A stretch of 64,000 bases of DNA from Synechococcus sp. PCC 6312 (lineage in GTDB: Bacteria; Cyanobacteriota; Cyanobacteriia; Thermosynechococcales; Thermosynechococcaceae): the NCBI RefSeq assembly GCF_000316685.1, contig NC_019680.1, forward strand, positions 249,501 through 313,500, read 5' to 3'. Positions 52,061 to 60,847 of this stretch are shown here, piece by piece. Numbering within the stretch: position 1 is the first letter of the stretch; the number at the start of each line of letters is the position of its first letter. A model generated the notes under the pieces. That model was given only the letters and a program-made list of their open reading frames with translations. It searched no databases and had not been told where the DNA came from. The position numbers and the translations under genes were made by a program.

Positions 52061-54415
52061 ATGTCTCGTGACTTTCTTGCTGGTCTTAACCCCTCCCAAC
52101 GCCAGGCCGTGCAGCATTTTTGTGGGCCGTTGTTGGTGGTGGCTGGGGCTGGCTCTGGGAAAACCCGCACCTTGACCTTTCGGATTGCCCATTTAGTTCA
52201 AGAACATCGGATTAACCCAGAAAATATTTTGGCAGTCACCTTTACCAACAAGGCCGCCAAAGAAATGAAAGAGCGAATTGAAAAGCTCTTTGCTCAGCAA
52301 GCTGCCTTAGAAAAATACAACCGGGCCTGGGATGATTTGGGGGATGTTGAGCAAAAACGGGTGCGCTCCCAAGTCTATCGGAGTTTAATTAAGCCCCTTT
52401 GGGTTGGAACCTTTCACAGTTTATGTGCTCGGATTTTACGTTTGGAAATTGAGAAATATCAGGATAGTCAAGGGCGGAAATGGCAACGGAATTTTACGAT
52501 TTTTGATGAGTCCGATGTCCAGAGTCTGATTAAGGAAATTATTACGGTTAAACTCAATCTGGATGATAAGAAATTTGATCCCCGCTCAGTCCGCTACAAA
52601 ATTAGTAATGCCAAAAATCAAGGTTTGACCCCCGCAGAACTGGAACAGCAACAATCTGGCTACCAGGGGCGGGTCATTGCCGAAGTTTACAATCATTATC
52701 AAGAGCATTTGGCAGCCAACAATGCCCTGGATTTTGATGATTTGATTTGGGTTTTAGTCCAGCTATTTCAACAAAATGAACAGGTTCTAGCCTATTGGCA
52801 CCAACAGTTTGGTCATATTTTAGTGGATGAATATCAAGATACGAACCGCACCCAATATGATTTAATTCGACTCTTAGTCACCAATGGCGAATCTACCGAA
52901 ACGTTTAATAGTTGGCAAAATCGTTCGGTGTTTGTGGTGGGGGATGTGGATCAGTCCATTTATTCCTTTCGTTGTGCTGATTTTACAATCCTGATGAACT
53001 TCCAGCAGGACTTTGGCGATGGCTTGCCCGATGATGACACCCGCACGATGGTGAAACTGGAGGAAAACTATCGCTCCGTTGCCAATATTATTACTGCCGC
53101 CAATGCCCTAATTGAAAACAACACGGAACGGATTGATAAAGTCCTGAAAGCCACCCGTCCAGAGGGAGAAGCGATTTTCTGTCACCAGGCCGAGGATGAA
53201 ATTCAGGAGGCGGAATTTGTTACCCAACAGATTTATCACCTAGGGAGCCGCTGCCTTGAACCTAACTGGGGACAATTTGCTGTCCTCTACCGCACCAATG
53301 CCCAGTCCCGCCCGATTGAAGAAGCCCTAGTCCGGGCCCGGATTCCCTATACCGTTGTGGGCGGCTTAAGATTTTATGACCGCAAAGAAATTAAAGATGT
53401 TCTTGCTTATCTACGGCTACTGATTAACCCTAGTGATACGGTTGGCCTGAAACGAATTATCAATGTTCCCCGCCGCAGTATTGGCAAAACCACCCTAGAC
53501 CGCCTCAGTCAGGCCGCCCAGGAATTGAATATGCCCCTGTGGGAGTTACTGGTAGATAAAACCTCAGTACAAACGCTAGCGGGGCGGGCCAGTAAAGCGA
53601 TTATAGATTTTGTCGGGATGATTCAAACTCTCCAGGCCCTAGTGCCCCAGAAAAAAGCCTCAGAAATGGTGCAACTGGTGATTGAGCAATCGGGCTATCG
53701 CCGAGATTTAGAAAACCAAGGGACTGATGAAGCCTTAGACCGCCTCCAAAACATCTCAGAACTGGTCAGTGCTGCCTTGCAATTTGAGGAAGAAGGAGAT
53801 GAAACGGGCCTGGAAGCGTTTTTAGCGAGTGCAGCTCTTGCTTCTGACTTGGACAATCTTGAGGAAGGACAATCGGCTGTTTCCCTCATGACGCTCCATT
53901 CCTCGAAGGGACTGGAATTTCCAACTGTGTTTTTAGTTGGCCTGGAGCAGGGGCTATTTCCCAATCATCGCTCTCTCAATGACCCTTTGGCCCTAGAGGA
54001 AGAACGGCGGCTGTGCTATGTCGGAGTTACCCGGGCCCAAGAACAACTCTTCCTTTGCCAGGCCCAGGAACGTCGGCTTTACGGTCAACGGGAATCCACC
54101 ATTCCGTCCCAATTCCTGAGTGAGTTACCCGCCGAGTTGTTGACAGGTTCGGTTCGCAAACTCCGCCGCACAACACCTGGCCCAAAAACCATAAACCTTA
54201 AAGCCGCCCCCAAAGGGATACCCGTTCCTAGTCGCTCAAGTTTCCCCCAACCTTGGACAGTCGGTCAAACCATTATTCATCCCGCCTTTGGGGAGGGACA
54301 AGTGACCCATATTTTTGGTTCCGGCCCCAAGTTATCCTTAGCGATTCGCTTCCCCGGTCTGGGGCAGAAGGTCATTGATCCGCAAGTCACTCGATTACAG
54401 GTTAGAGAATCCTAG
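52061..54415 (+). CDS. pcrA: UvrD/PcrA-type ATP-dependent DNA helicase
   Basis: A 784-residue superfamily 1 helicase for DNA repair and replication restart. I use the ATG at 52061 (MSRDFLAGLNPSQRQAVQHF) because the family starts just before this Q motif; an ATG nine codons upstream (52034) is also in frame. Motif I is VVAGAGSGKTRTLTFRIAHL, motif II HILVDEYQDTNRTQYDLIRL, motif III VFVVGDVDQSIYSFRCAD, motif V in LMTLHSSKGLEFPTVFLVGL and motif VI RRLCYVGVTRAQEQLFLC. The C-terminal SH3-like extension VGQTIIHPAFGEGQVTHIF binds RNA polymerase in PcrA, favouring that name over UvrD. ATG start, divergent from the HigB/ImmA locus. Confidence 0.95.
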   Translation: MSRDFLAGLNPSQRQAVQHFCGPLLVVAGAGSGKTRTLTFRIAHLVQEHRINPENILAVTFTNKAAKEMKERIEKLFAQQAALEKYNRAWDDLGDVEQKRVRSQVYRSLIKPLWVGTFHSLCARILRLEIEKYQDSQGRKWQRNFTIFDESDVQSLIKEIITVKLNLDDKKFDPRSVRYKISNAKNQGLTPAELEQQQSGYQGRVIAEVYNHYQEHLAANNALDFDDLIWVLVQLFQQNEQVLAYWHQQFGHILVDEYQDTNRTQYDLIRLLVTNGESTETFNSWQNRSVFVVGDVDQSIYSFRCADFTILMNFQQDFGDGLPDDDTRTMVKLEENYRSVANIITAANALIENNTERIDKVLKATRPEGEAIFCHQAEDEIQEAEFVTQQIYHLGSRCLEPNWGQFAVLYRTNAQSRPIEEALVRARIPYTVVGGLRFYDRKEIKDVLAYLRLLINPSDTVGLKRIINVPRRSIGKTTLDRLSQAAQELNMPLWELLVDKTSVQTLAGRASKAIIDFVGMIQTLQALVPQKKASEMVQLVIEQSGYRRDLENQGTDEALDRLQNISELVSAALQFEEEGDETGLEAFLASAALASDLDNLEEGQSAVSLMTLHSSKGLEFPTVFLVGLEQGLFPNHRSLNDPLALEEERRLCYVGVTRAQEQLFLCQAQERRLYGQRESTIPSQFLSELPAELLTGSVRKLRRTTPGPKTINLKAAPKGIPVPSRSSFPQPWTVGQTIIHPAFGEGQVTHIFGSGPKLSLAIRFPGLGQKVIDPQVTRLQVRES

Positions 54416-54467
54416 TAATACAGCTGTCCCCTCGCCACTGCTTGTCAAGATTTATTAAAACCGTAAT

Positions 54468-54512
54468 ACCTCCTACGCTAAAAGCATTGATAGCTCAGAG
54501 TTAATAGGAGGT
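54468..54512. repeat. Inverted repeat with anti-SD and SD-like arms
   Basis: ACCTCCTA at 54468-54475 is the exact reverse complement of TAGGAGGT at 54505-54512, with a 29-base loop. The left arm equals the anti-Shine-Dalgarno core of 16S rRNA, the right arm a perfect Shine-Dalgarno sequence. It lies between the convergent ends of pcrA and psb30. There is no T run, so it is not a standard terminator. Confidence 0.4.
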
Positions 54513-54589
54513 CAGGCTAGTTTAATTTTTAATCCCAAAGACTCAGAGAACCTGGTTTTGGCTTAATATGTAAAATATGTGAAGAAGTA

Positions 54590-54709
54590 TTACAGGTTTC
54601 CACGCCGGGCAGCCAAGAGAAAAATCACCACAGGCCCAGCTATGGCAATCATCCCAATCATGGTGAGTTGGGCGATGACTTCAAAGTTGATGTTGCTTAA
54701 GAATCCCAT
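54590..54709 (-). CDS. psb30: Photosystem II protein Psb30 (Ycf12)
   Basis: A 39-residue single-helix photosystem II subunit. The frame from ATG 54709 to TAA 54590 reads [20 protein letters not shown] followed by [19 protein letters not shown]. The hallmarks [13 protein letters not shown] and the C-terminal RRGNL match Ycf12/Psb30 as known from cyanobacteria and plastids. Psb30 sits near PsbJ and cytochrome b559 at the edge of the PSII monomer and supports its stability. The gene is monocistronic here, between pcrA and the YkgJ gene, and is easy to miss because of its size. Confidence 0.93.
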   Translation of the reverse strand: MGFLSNINFEVIAQLTMIGMIAIAGPVVIFLLAARRGNL

Positions 54710-54780
54710 AGATGCTCCAAAGGTACAGCGGCAGTGCAAATAATCATTATTCTAAAGCAAGGGTGGCCTGGAGATAATTA

Positions 54781-55134
54781 ATGGCAACGTGGCGATGTAT
54801 GTCAGGCTGTGGGGCCTGCTGTTACCTGGATCCAGAGGAGCGGGCGGATGTGCAAGACTATCTCAGCCCAGAAGAATGGCATCAATACCTGGGCCTGGTT
54901 AGTCAGACTGGCTGGTGCATTCACTACGACTCCCAAACTCGCAAATGTAAAATCTATGAAAATCGCCCCCGTTTTTGTCGCGTCTCCCCAGAGCTATTTA
55001 CGGAACTTTACCAAGTCACAGCTGCAGAATTTAACGACTTTGCCATTGATTGTTGCCGGGACTTTATTGCCGATGAATACGGAGAACAAAGCCTCGAAAG
55101 CCTGAAATATGAACGGGAAATCTTAGCAGCCTAG
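54781..55134 (+). CDS. YkgJ family cysteine cluster protein
   Basis: A 117-residue protein of the zinc/iron-chelating YkgJ family. The N-terminal cluster is WRCMSGCGACCYLDPEERAD with C6, C10, C13 and C14; the second set is GWCIHYDSQTRKCKIYENRP and FCRVSPELF, and near the end DCCRDFI. The spacing is typical of the family, which probably binds a metal cluster; no reaction is established. ATG start. It lies 13 bp upstream of an ABC transporter ATPase gene on the same strand, which may be an operon. Confidence 0.9.
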   Translation: MATWRCMSGCGACCYLDPEERADVQDYLSPEEWHQYLGLVSQTGWCIHYDSQTRKCKIYENRPRFCRVSPELFTELYQVTAAEFNDFAIDCCRDFIADEYGEQSLESLKYEREILAA

Positions 55135-55147
55135 AGGAGTCATCCCC

Positions 55148-55906
55148 ATGCAAACCAGCCCCGCCCCCCTGCCAGAAACGACCTTGCCGAGGGAAAGGCA
55201 GTCTTTAATCCGCCTCGAAAACATTGCCAAAGTCTATGGGACTGGCGAAGCTGAAGTGCGGGCCCTCAATGGCGTTAACCTCACCATCAACACGGGAGAA
55301 TATTGCGCCATTATGGGAGCCTCTGGATCGGGAAAATCCACGATGATGAACATTATTGGTTGCCTGGATCGACCCAGTAGTGGCTATTACTACCTAGATG
55401 GGGAGGATGTCGCCCAAATGTCCGATACAGAACTGGCCCATGTCCGCAACCGGAAAATTGGCTTTGTCTTTCAGCAGTTCCATCTTCTCCCCCAGGCCAG
55501 TGCTTTAGACAATGTAATTTTGCCGATGATTTATGCCCAGGTTCCCCCGGCAGAACGGCGTGAGCGGGCGATTCAGGCCTTAGAAAAAGTTGGCTTAGGA
55601 CATCGTCTCCAAAACAAACCGAATCAACTGTCCGGTGGACAACAACAGCGGGTAGCCATTGCCCGAGCCATTGTCAATGAACCCCTGTTAATTTTGGCTG
55701 ATGAACCCACAGGCGCACTCGATAGTCAAACCACCCAAGAAATTCTGAGTATCTTTGGGGATCTCAACGCCGCTGGGATTACGGTGGTGATGGTGACTCA
55801 CGAAATTGAGGTGGCTCGGGCAACCCAACGCGTTGTCTGGTTTCGGGATGGCCTGGTCTTAAATGATCATCTCGACCCCCACAGCATGGACACCGCTTGG
55901 CATTGA
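55148..55906 (+). CDS. ABC transporter ATP-binding protein (MacB/LolD/DevA type)
   Basis: A 252-residue ATPase of the MacB/LolD/DevA class, which in cyanobacteria includes glycolipid and macrolide-type exporters. After a short N-terminal extension come [20 protein letters not shown], Walker [21 protein letters not shown], the Q loop [10 protein letters not shown], the signature [15 protein letters not shown] and Walker [19 protein letters not shown] start 13 bp after the YkgJ gene, with an AGGAG site. No permease or membrane fusion gene is adjacent, so its partner is elsewhere and the substrate is unknown. Convergent with the SpoIIM-family gene. Confidence 0.92.
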   Translation: MQTSPAPLPETTLPRERQSLIRLENIAKVYGTGEAEVRALNGVNLTINTGEYCAIMGASGSGKSTMMNIIGCLDRPSSGYYYLDGEDVAQMSDTELAHVRNRKIGFVFQQFHLLPQASALDNVILPMIYAQVPPAERRERAIQALEKVGLGHRLQNKPNQLSGGQQQRVAIARAIVNEPLLILADEPTGALDSQTTQEILSIFGDLNAAGITVVMVTHEIEVARATQRVVWFRDGLVLNDHLDPHSMDTAWH

Positions 55907-55933
55907 TGGTCAAAAGGATATCTTCAAGAACAC

Positions 55934-56905
55934 CTAGGGGGCAGAGGCCGATTTGGGCAGAGGCCAAAAGCAGTAAAGCAATAACGCCCCTAAGAGAATT
56001 GTCCCTACCAGATACTTGAGTCCATCGGGAATTGCTGGATTTGGAGAGAAAAAGCCCTCAATCAGGCCAGCGATGATCAGCATCGGGATCACGCCAAACA
56101 TCAACTGAGCCGCCAATTGCCCCTGTTCCTTGAGAGCCAGTAATCGAGAACGACGACCCGGAAAAATCAAGGCCTGGCCCAAGAGTAAACCCGCCGCCCC
56201 CGACAAAAAGATGGCCGGTAACTCCAAAGCTCCGTGAGGAAAAACAAAGGCCCAGAAGGGATAGGCCAGATTATGTTGGCCCACCAGAGTCGCAATTGCG
56301 CCAATATGCAGGCCGTTATACCAAAGAATGAAGAGGGTTCCCAGGCCCGCTAAAATCCCCCCGGCCAAGGCACTCAAGGTGACACTAATGTTATTGGTCA
56401 TAATTTGACTTGAGGCCAATGGCTCAACCCCGACAATTGACCCCATCCAGAGTTTGCCCTCTTCTTGCACAAGCCGAATAATCTGTTCTGGGATGACCAG
56501 TTGCATAAAGGCCGGGTCTTGCCAGGTATAGCACCAGCCCATATAAATCCCCAGGCCAAAAATCAAAACAGCCGCCAAAATATAGGCCCAACTGGCCTGT
56601 ACGGTTTTGGGAAACCCCTGCTGATAAAAGCGAATAATCTCCTGCCCATCCTGCCGCTGCCGTTCTTGATAGACCTGACTATAGCCCCGCCGCACTAAAT
56701 CTTGGAGGTAGTCCGTCACCCCAAGTCCCAATTGCCGCGTTTGGGCCCGCGCTAAATCCGCACTGGCAAGACGATACAAACTACTGAGTTGGCGAATGTC
56801 CGCTGCTGATAAGGATTTAATCCCATTTTTCTCGGCCTGGTGAAGCAGTTTTTCCAGGCTTGCCCAATGTACCTCTTGCCGCACTAGCCAACGTTGGACA
56901 TCCAT
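55934..56905 (-). CDS. Stage II sporulation protein M (SpoIIM) family membrane protein
   Basis: A 323-residue protein of the SpoIIM/DUF95 family, found also in many non-sporulating bacteria. Residues 1-90 are a soluble helical domain (MDVQRWLVRQEVHWASLEKL, AADIRQLSSLYRLASADLAR). About five membrane helices follow, with family features GSIVGVEPLASSQIMTNNIS, VTLSALAGGILAGLGTLFIL and WAFVFPHGALELPAIFLSGA, where the H-G-x-x-E-L motif is typical. ATG start. Role outside sporulation unknown; a membrane-remodelling function is inferred. The next gene on this strand is the coiled-coil protein at 56947. Confidence 0.88.
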   Translation of the reverse strand: MDVQRWLVRQEVHWASLEKLLHQAEKNGIKSLSAADIRQLSSLYRLASADLARAQTRQLGLGVTDYLQDLVRRGYSQVYQERQRQDGQEIIRFYQQGFPKTVQASWAYILAAVLIFGLGIYMGWCYTWQDPAFMQLVIPEQIIRLVQEEGKLWMGSIVGVEPLASSQIMTNNISVTLSALAGGILAGLGTLFILWYNGLHIGAIATLVGQHNLAYPFWAFVFPHGALELPAIFLSGAAGLLLGQALIFPGRRSRLLALKEQGQLAAQLMFGVIPMLIIAGLIEGFFSPNPAIPDGLKYLVGTILLGALLLYCFWPLPKSASAP

Positions 56906-56946
56906 AGAGAAAGTTCCGATACAAACTGCAATTGACCGAGTAAAGT

Positions 56947-57342
56947 CTAATCCGGCAAAGACTCATCTAATCCCAAGGTGCGCTCAATGACCTCAATCCG
57001 CTCCCGGAGATTGTGGAGGAGGCCGGAATGGCTTAACCGCACTGCGGCTAACTGTTCTCTGAGCCGATCATATTCTTGGGGAACTGAGTTGCGAATATTC
57101 ACTAATTCCCGCCCTAAAGAAGTAATCCGTTGATTTAAGTCATTGATCGGTTCTGGGAGAGTCGGTTCAGAAATATTCTCCAAAACAACCACATCATCAA
57201 AATACTGCTCAAGGATATGAATAACGGCAGCATCCAGGCTAGGGAGATTGTACTGGGCTTGATGAACCTGGAGGTTTTGCATCAGTATTGGCGAGAGGGT
57301 GCTGTAGAGGCTTTGTTCCCCAGGGAGATCAGTGGCGGCCAT
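56947..57342 (-). CDS. Unrecognised protein with N-terminal helical domain and coiled coil
   Basis: A 131-residue protein I do not recognise. The first half is MAATDLPGEQSLYSTLSPIL, then LPSLDAAVIHILEQYFDDVV, which could be a small DNA-binding or dimer domain of the ribbon-helix-helix kind (SLDAAVIHILEQYF). The second half is a coiled coil (INDLNQRITSLGRELVNIRN, YDRLREQLAAVRLSHSGLLH, LRERIEVIERTL). ATG start. It lies 41 bp upstream of the SpoIIM-family gene and 110 bp after the repeat protein, all on the same strand. No role can be given. Confidence 0.62.
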   Translation of the reverse strand: MAATDLPGEQSLYSTLSPILMQNLQVHQAQYNLPSLDAAVIHILEQYFDDVVVLENISEPTLPEPINDLNQRITSLGRELVNIRNSVPQEYDRLREQLAAVRLSHSGLLHNLRERIEVIERTLGLDESLPD

Positions 57343-57452
57343 GGGTGCTTGGGTTCCTCAGGTTGAGTACAGGGATAAAAACAACGGGTTGATCGGCGGC
57401 TTAAAATCAATGGATCACTGTGATTATTTTAGCTAGGAATCGAAAGAAAACT

Positions 57453-59219
57453 CTAAATAGCCCCATTGGCCGGTAGGGGAACCGTTGGAGGAGGAGTCAG
57501 GATGCGTTGCCAGGCCTCGATCTGACGTTGGGCCGCGCCATAGAGGGGGTGATTGGCCGGAATCAGTTGGGCCGTTTCAATCCCCTGGGCTAGATCCTGG
57601 CTGGCTAGGTCTTCGGCGGATTGGAGAATTTGATTTCCCCATTGGAACAACAGTTGATCGGCCTGGGAACGAAGGGGGCTTTGGGGAGGGACTTGGTTCA
57701 CCGTTTCAATGGCCAGGGCCAGGGCGGCGGGAGTTGCGAGTTGGGCTTGGGCTTGGGCTTGTTCTAACCAGGCCGGGCTGGGGTCTTCTGGAGCCGGTGG
57801 TGGAGAAATTGGGACAGGTTGGGGCAGCCAGGCTTTCAGGCGGTTTTGAGCTTGGGCATAGAGGGCACGGCCGGGACGAATCCGTTGGAGGAGAATCATC
57901 GCTTGTTGAAGGGCGGCGGGGGTTCCCAAGCCAGCTAAGGCCTCGGCCTGATCCAAGATGGGTTGATCCTGTTGGGTTTCAATCTCTAGTCGCCACTCTC
58001 GTTGTTGGGCTGCTAACTGTGATTGTCGAAATGAACTGCCAAGGGGGGCCGTTTGCAGGAGGTTACTGGCAGTTATTAAGTCCGGGGGCCGGCCGGATTG
58101 AGCCACCTGTTGGGCCCGGGCCAGGGTTTGGAGAACGTACCGATCGTTTTGCCATTCTTCAATTAAGATTTGGGCCAGGCCATGGAGAGGACTGGAGCGA
58201 GGTATGGCTCGGGCCTGTTGGATGGCTGTGGGAATATCTTCGCCCATCCCCATTTGAGCGAGTTCAGTCGCAGTTGCGAGGCGAATCAACTCCTGGGCCT
58301 GCCCCCAAGCGGTGGGGATATTGACGGAAATGGCCTGAGCCGCGGCCTGGGCTTCTTGGTAGTCACCTTGGTGGAGCGCGTCTTCAGCGAGAGTCACTAA
58401 ATCTTCACTAATTTGGGTGATCAGCTTCATGGCCCCTGGATAAATATCCCCGTTGGGTTTGACCTGCTGGATGATTTCTAGGGCTGCAATCAGATTTTTC
58501 CGTCCACCCCGAGCCATTAACCGCCGCGCTTCCCCCAATTTGCGATCTTCCCGTTGGACTTGAATAATCCGCTCCCCTAAGGCTGTGGCTTTTACATCCG
58601 ACCAATAGCGACAATCTACGTCAATGAGCTTTAAGGAAATATAAAAGGCTTCTCGCCAGTCCAAGTTGCGGAGGGCAGTTTCGGCCTGGTTATAGATCCG
58701 TTGTCCTTTTTCCCAAATCCTTTGCCAACGATCAAGGCGTGATTGGACTTGGGCATAGACTGCGGCATGGGGGGAGATTTGCTGAGCAAACTTAACGGCT
58801 CGGTCATACTCTCCGGCCTGGAAACTGGCTTCGGCTAAATCCAGTGCTTGACTTGACCAGGCCTGGAGGCGGCGGTTAATTTCCGGGGCCAGGGGATGAT
58901 CGGCGGGGAGGACATCGACTAAGTGAATGGCTTCAATAATCCCTTCCAAGGTTTGGGTATCAGCGGCTTCTTGGGCGCAATAGAGGCGAAATGCTGCGGA
59001 CGCAAAGGGCCAAAAGACATAGCTACAGTTCCCAGGGGAATTAGGTTGCCGCAATAACCAGGCCCCAGACATTCCGCCAATTCCTATAGCAACCAGTATC
59101 GCCCAAGGGCCCCAACGATACCAAGGCCAACGCCAAGGCAGTTTTGACAATGACTGAGCGCGTCCCGATTCCGCCTCAAGTTGGCGATCTTTGTCTTTGA
59201 CTTGCCGGAGTTGATCCAT
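57453..59219 (-). CDS. Membrane-anchored repeat protein, cyanobacterial
   Basis: A 588-residue protein with one membrane helix near the N-terminus (residues about 33-55, WGPWAILVAIGIGGMSGAWL) and a long soluble part made of imperfect helical repeats of about 45-60 residues. Repeat ends are alike: VDVLPADHPLAPEINRRLQA, RAIPRSSPLHGLAQILIEE, VNQVPPQSPLRSQADQLLFQ and AQLIPANHPLYGAAQRQIEA, each around a P-x-x-x-P-L turn preceded by an Ala/Gln-rich helix and followed by W. This TPR-like layout suggests a scaffold on the periplasmic or cytoplasmic face. I recall similar cyanobacterial proteins sometimes mislabelled as chromosome segregation ATPases; no ATPase motif is present. ATG start. Function unknown. 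Confidence 0.72.
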   Translation of the reverse strand: MDQLRQVKDKDRQLEAESGRAQSLSKLPWRWPWYRWGPWAILVAIGIGGMSGAWLLRQPNSPGNCSYVFWPFASAAFRLYCAQEAADTQTLEGIIEAIHLVDVLPADHPLAPEINRRLQAWSSQALDLAEASFQAGEYDRAVKFAQQISPHAAVYAQVQSRLDRWQRIWEKGQRIYNQAETALRNLDWREAFYISLKLIDVDCRYWSDVKATALGERIIQVQREDRKLGEARRLMARGGRKNLIAALEIIQQVKPNGDIYPGAMKLITQISEDLVTLAEDALHQGDYQEAQAAAQAISVNIPTAWGQAQELIRLATATELAQMGMGEDIPTAIQQARAIPRSSPLHGLAQILIEEWQNDRYVLQTLARAQQVAQSGRPPDLITASNLLQTAPLGSSFRQSQLAAQQREWRLEIETQQDQPILDQAEALAGLGTPAALQQAMILLQRIRPGRALYAQAQNRLKAWLPQPVPISPPPAPEDPSPAWLEQAQAQAQLATPAALALAIETVNQVPPQSPLRSQADQLLFQWGNQILQSAEDLASQDLAQGIETAQLIPANHPLYGAAQRQIEAWQRILTPPPTVPLPANGAI

Positions 59220-59404
59220 GCCGCACTCAAGAGATTAGCGATAGTTGAGAGAGAGTTGAAACCAGGCAAATGTCTGAGGAAATCATGGCCATTGTACCGA
59301 TCTAGAGTAGGGCTAAGGAATCTGGTCAATGCAAAATGGCTGGGCCAACAACTCTGTCTCCACCCGTACCTAACCTAACTTGGCCTGAATCGGGGAATGG
59401 GTCT

Positions 59405-60559
59405 TTAGATATCGTAAGTTCTCCCCTTCCAGGCCCCGCCCTGTCCGAGCCAATGCCGTCGGGCTGAATCAAAGGTCATCAAATTGTATAAGAAGGCAAT
59501 TCCTGGTAAGGCCAAACTCCAGACCCAACTGAGGTGATAGAGACGAATTGTTGGCGTATAGGCAATGGCCATCAAGACCCAAGTTAGCAGAGCCAGCAGC
59601 AGCACCAGCCAATCTCCCGTCACCAGGCCCCAGATCACCCCCAACGGCGCGATCAAATAGACCAAGGTCATTCCCACCAATGTCCCTGCCAATAGCCACG
59701 GTGAATAGTTCAATTGTGTATAGGCGGTGCGGGCGACCATATTCCAAATGCTGGCTAAATCTGGATAGGGGCGTAAACTAAGGGTCGTTGAACTTAAACC
59801 TAGCCAAATTCGATAGCCTTGGCGTTTGAATGCCGCCGCCAAAGAGCAATCATCAATCAAGGCCTGGCGAATGACTTCAATTCCCCCCACTGCTTGTAAG
59901 GCCTGGTTCTCCAGCAAAATACAGCCCCCGGCCGCCGCCGCCGTTTTCCGTTGCGGATTATTCACCCAGGGAAAAGGATAAAGCTTCTGGAAGAAAAAGA
60001 TAAAGGCGGGAATGAGTAATTTCTCCCAAAAGCTTTGACAGCGCAGTTGCACCATGAGGGAGACAAGGGCTAGGTGTTCTGTTGTCGCTTTTTGAACTAG
60101 TTCCCGTAAATTCGTAGGACTGTGGGCAATATCCGCATCGGTGAGTAGTAGGTATTGGGGTTGACCGGCCTGGGCCGCTTTAATTCCCTGCTCTAAGGCC
60201 CAAAGTTTTCCCGACCAACCTGGGGGTAAGGGAGTCCCAGTCATAATTTTAAGTTGAGCCGATTTATTGAGAGTCGCGGCCGTGGCCTGGGCAATCTGAC
60301 TGGTTCCATCTTGGCTTTGATCATCCACTAGGACAATCTGCCAGGCCCCTGGATAATCTTGGTTCAACAATGAGGTGAGGGAAGTGGCAATCACATCTGC
60401 TTCATTACGGGCCGGAATAATCACGGTGATCGCTGGCCAGGCCGGGGGGACTAACGGGGGGGACGTTAGCTGTTGATCTGCCCGCCAAAAGTTTCCCCAG
60501 GCCAAAAGTAAAACTAGCCAAATCAAGAGTGACAAACTTACCAGGCCAAGGCTCACCAT
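59405..60559 (-). CDS. HpnB-type membrane glycosyltransferase (family 2)
   Basis: A 384-residue family 2 glycosyltransferase of the hopene-associated HpnB type. An N-terminal membrane helix (MVSLGLVSLSLLIWLVLLLA) leads to the catalytic domain: AITVIIPARNEADVIATSLT, IVLVDDQSQDGTSQIAQATA, YLLLTDADIAHSPTNLREL (metal-binding DAD), AAAAGGCILLENQALQAVGG and ALIDDCSLAAAFKRQGYRIW. The C-terminal 100 residues have about four membrane helices. HpnB was named from hopanoid clusters but its reaction is not established, and no hopanoid genes are adjacent. ATG start. Confidence 0.85.
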   Translation of the reverse strand: MVSLGLVSLSLLIWLVLLLAWGNFWRADQQLTSPPLVPPAWPAITVIIPARNEADVIATSLTSLLNQDYPGAWQIVLVDDQSQDGTSQIAQATAATLNKSAQLKIMTGTPLPPGWSGKLWALEQGIKAAQAGQPQYLLLTDADIAHSPTNLRELVQKATTEHLALVSLMVQLRCQSFWEKLLIPAFIFFFQKLYPFPWVNNPQRKTAAAAGGCILLENQALQAVGGIEVIRQALIDDCSLAAAFKRQGYRIWLGLSSTTLSLRPYPDLASIWNMVARTAYTQLNYSPWLLAGTLVGMTLVYLIAPLGVIWGLVTGDWLVLLLALLTWVLMAIAYTPTIRLYHLSWVWSLALPGIAFLYNLMTFDSARRHWLGQGGAWKGRTYDI

Positions 60560-60847
60560 AGGATAAAGCCCCCAACAACGAACACCGTCATGGACACCAT
60601 TTTCTCCACCACTCAGTATTTATTCACTATAACTAGCATCAGTCTTGAGCCTTAATTAGGGTAGAACAAGGGCAGGCCAATCCTCCCAGTCAAGGTTAGG
60701 GGCCGTCAATTCAAGTGGGATGATCTGCTTTTGAAACAGACCCGTGAATGGATTGATTGAGATGGCTCAAGCCTTGATCACGGGAGCCAGACAAAACAGT
60801 AGTCCCTAGAACCAACCGCAAAAGCCTTGTGGAATTCATTAGGACGA

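Noticed and set aside
60741..60784. Inverted repeat CCCGTGA/TCACGGG downstream of the PepSY gene
   Set aside because: Seven-base arms with a 30-base loop and no T run on the minus strand; too weak to call a terminator.
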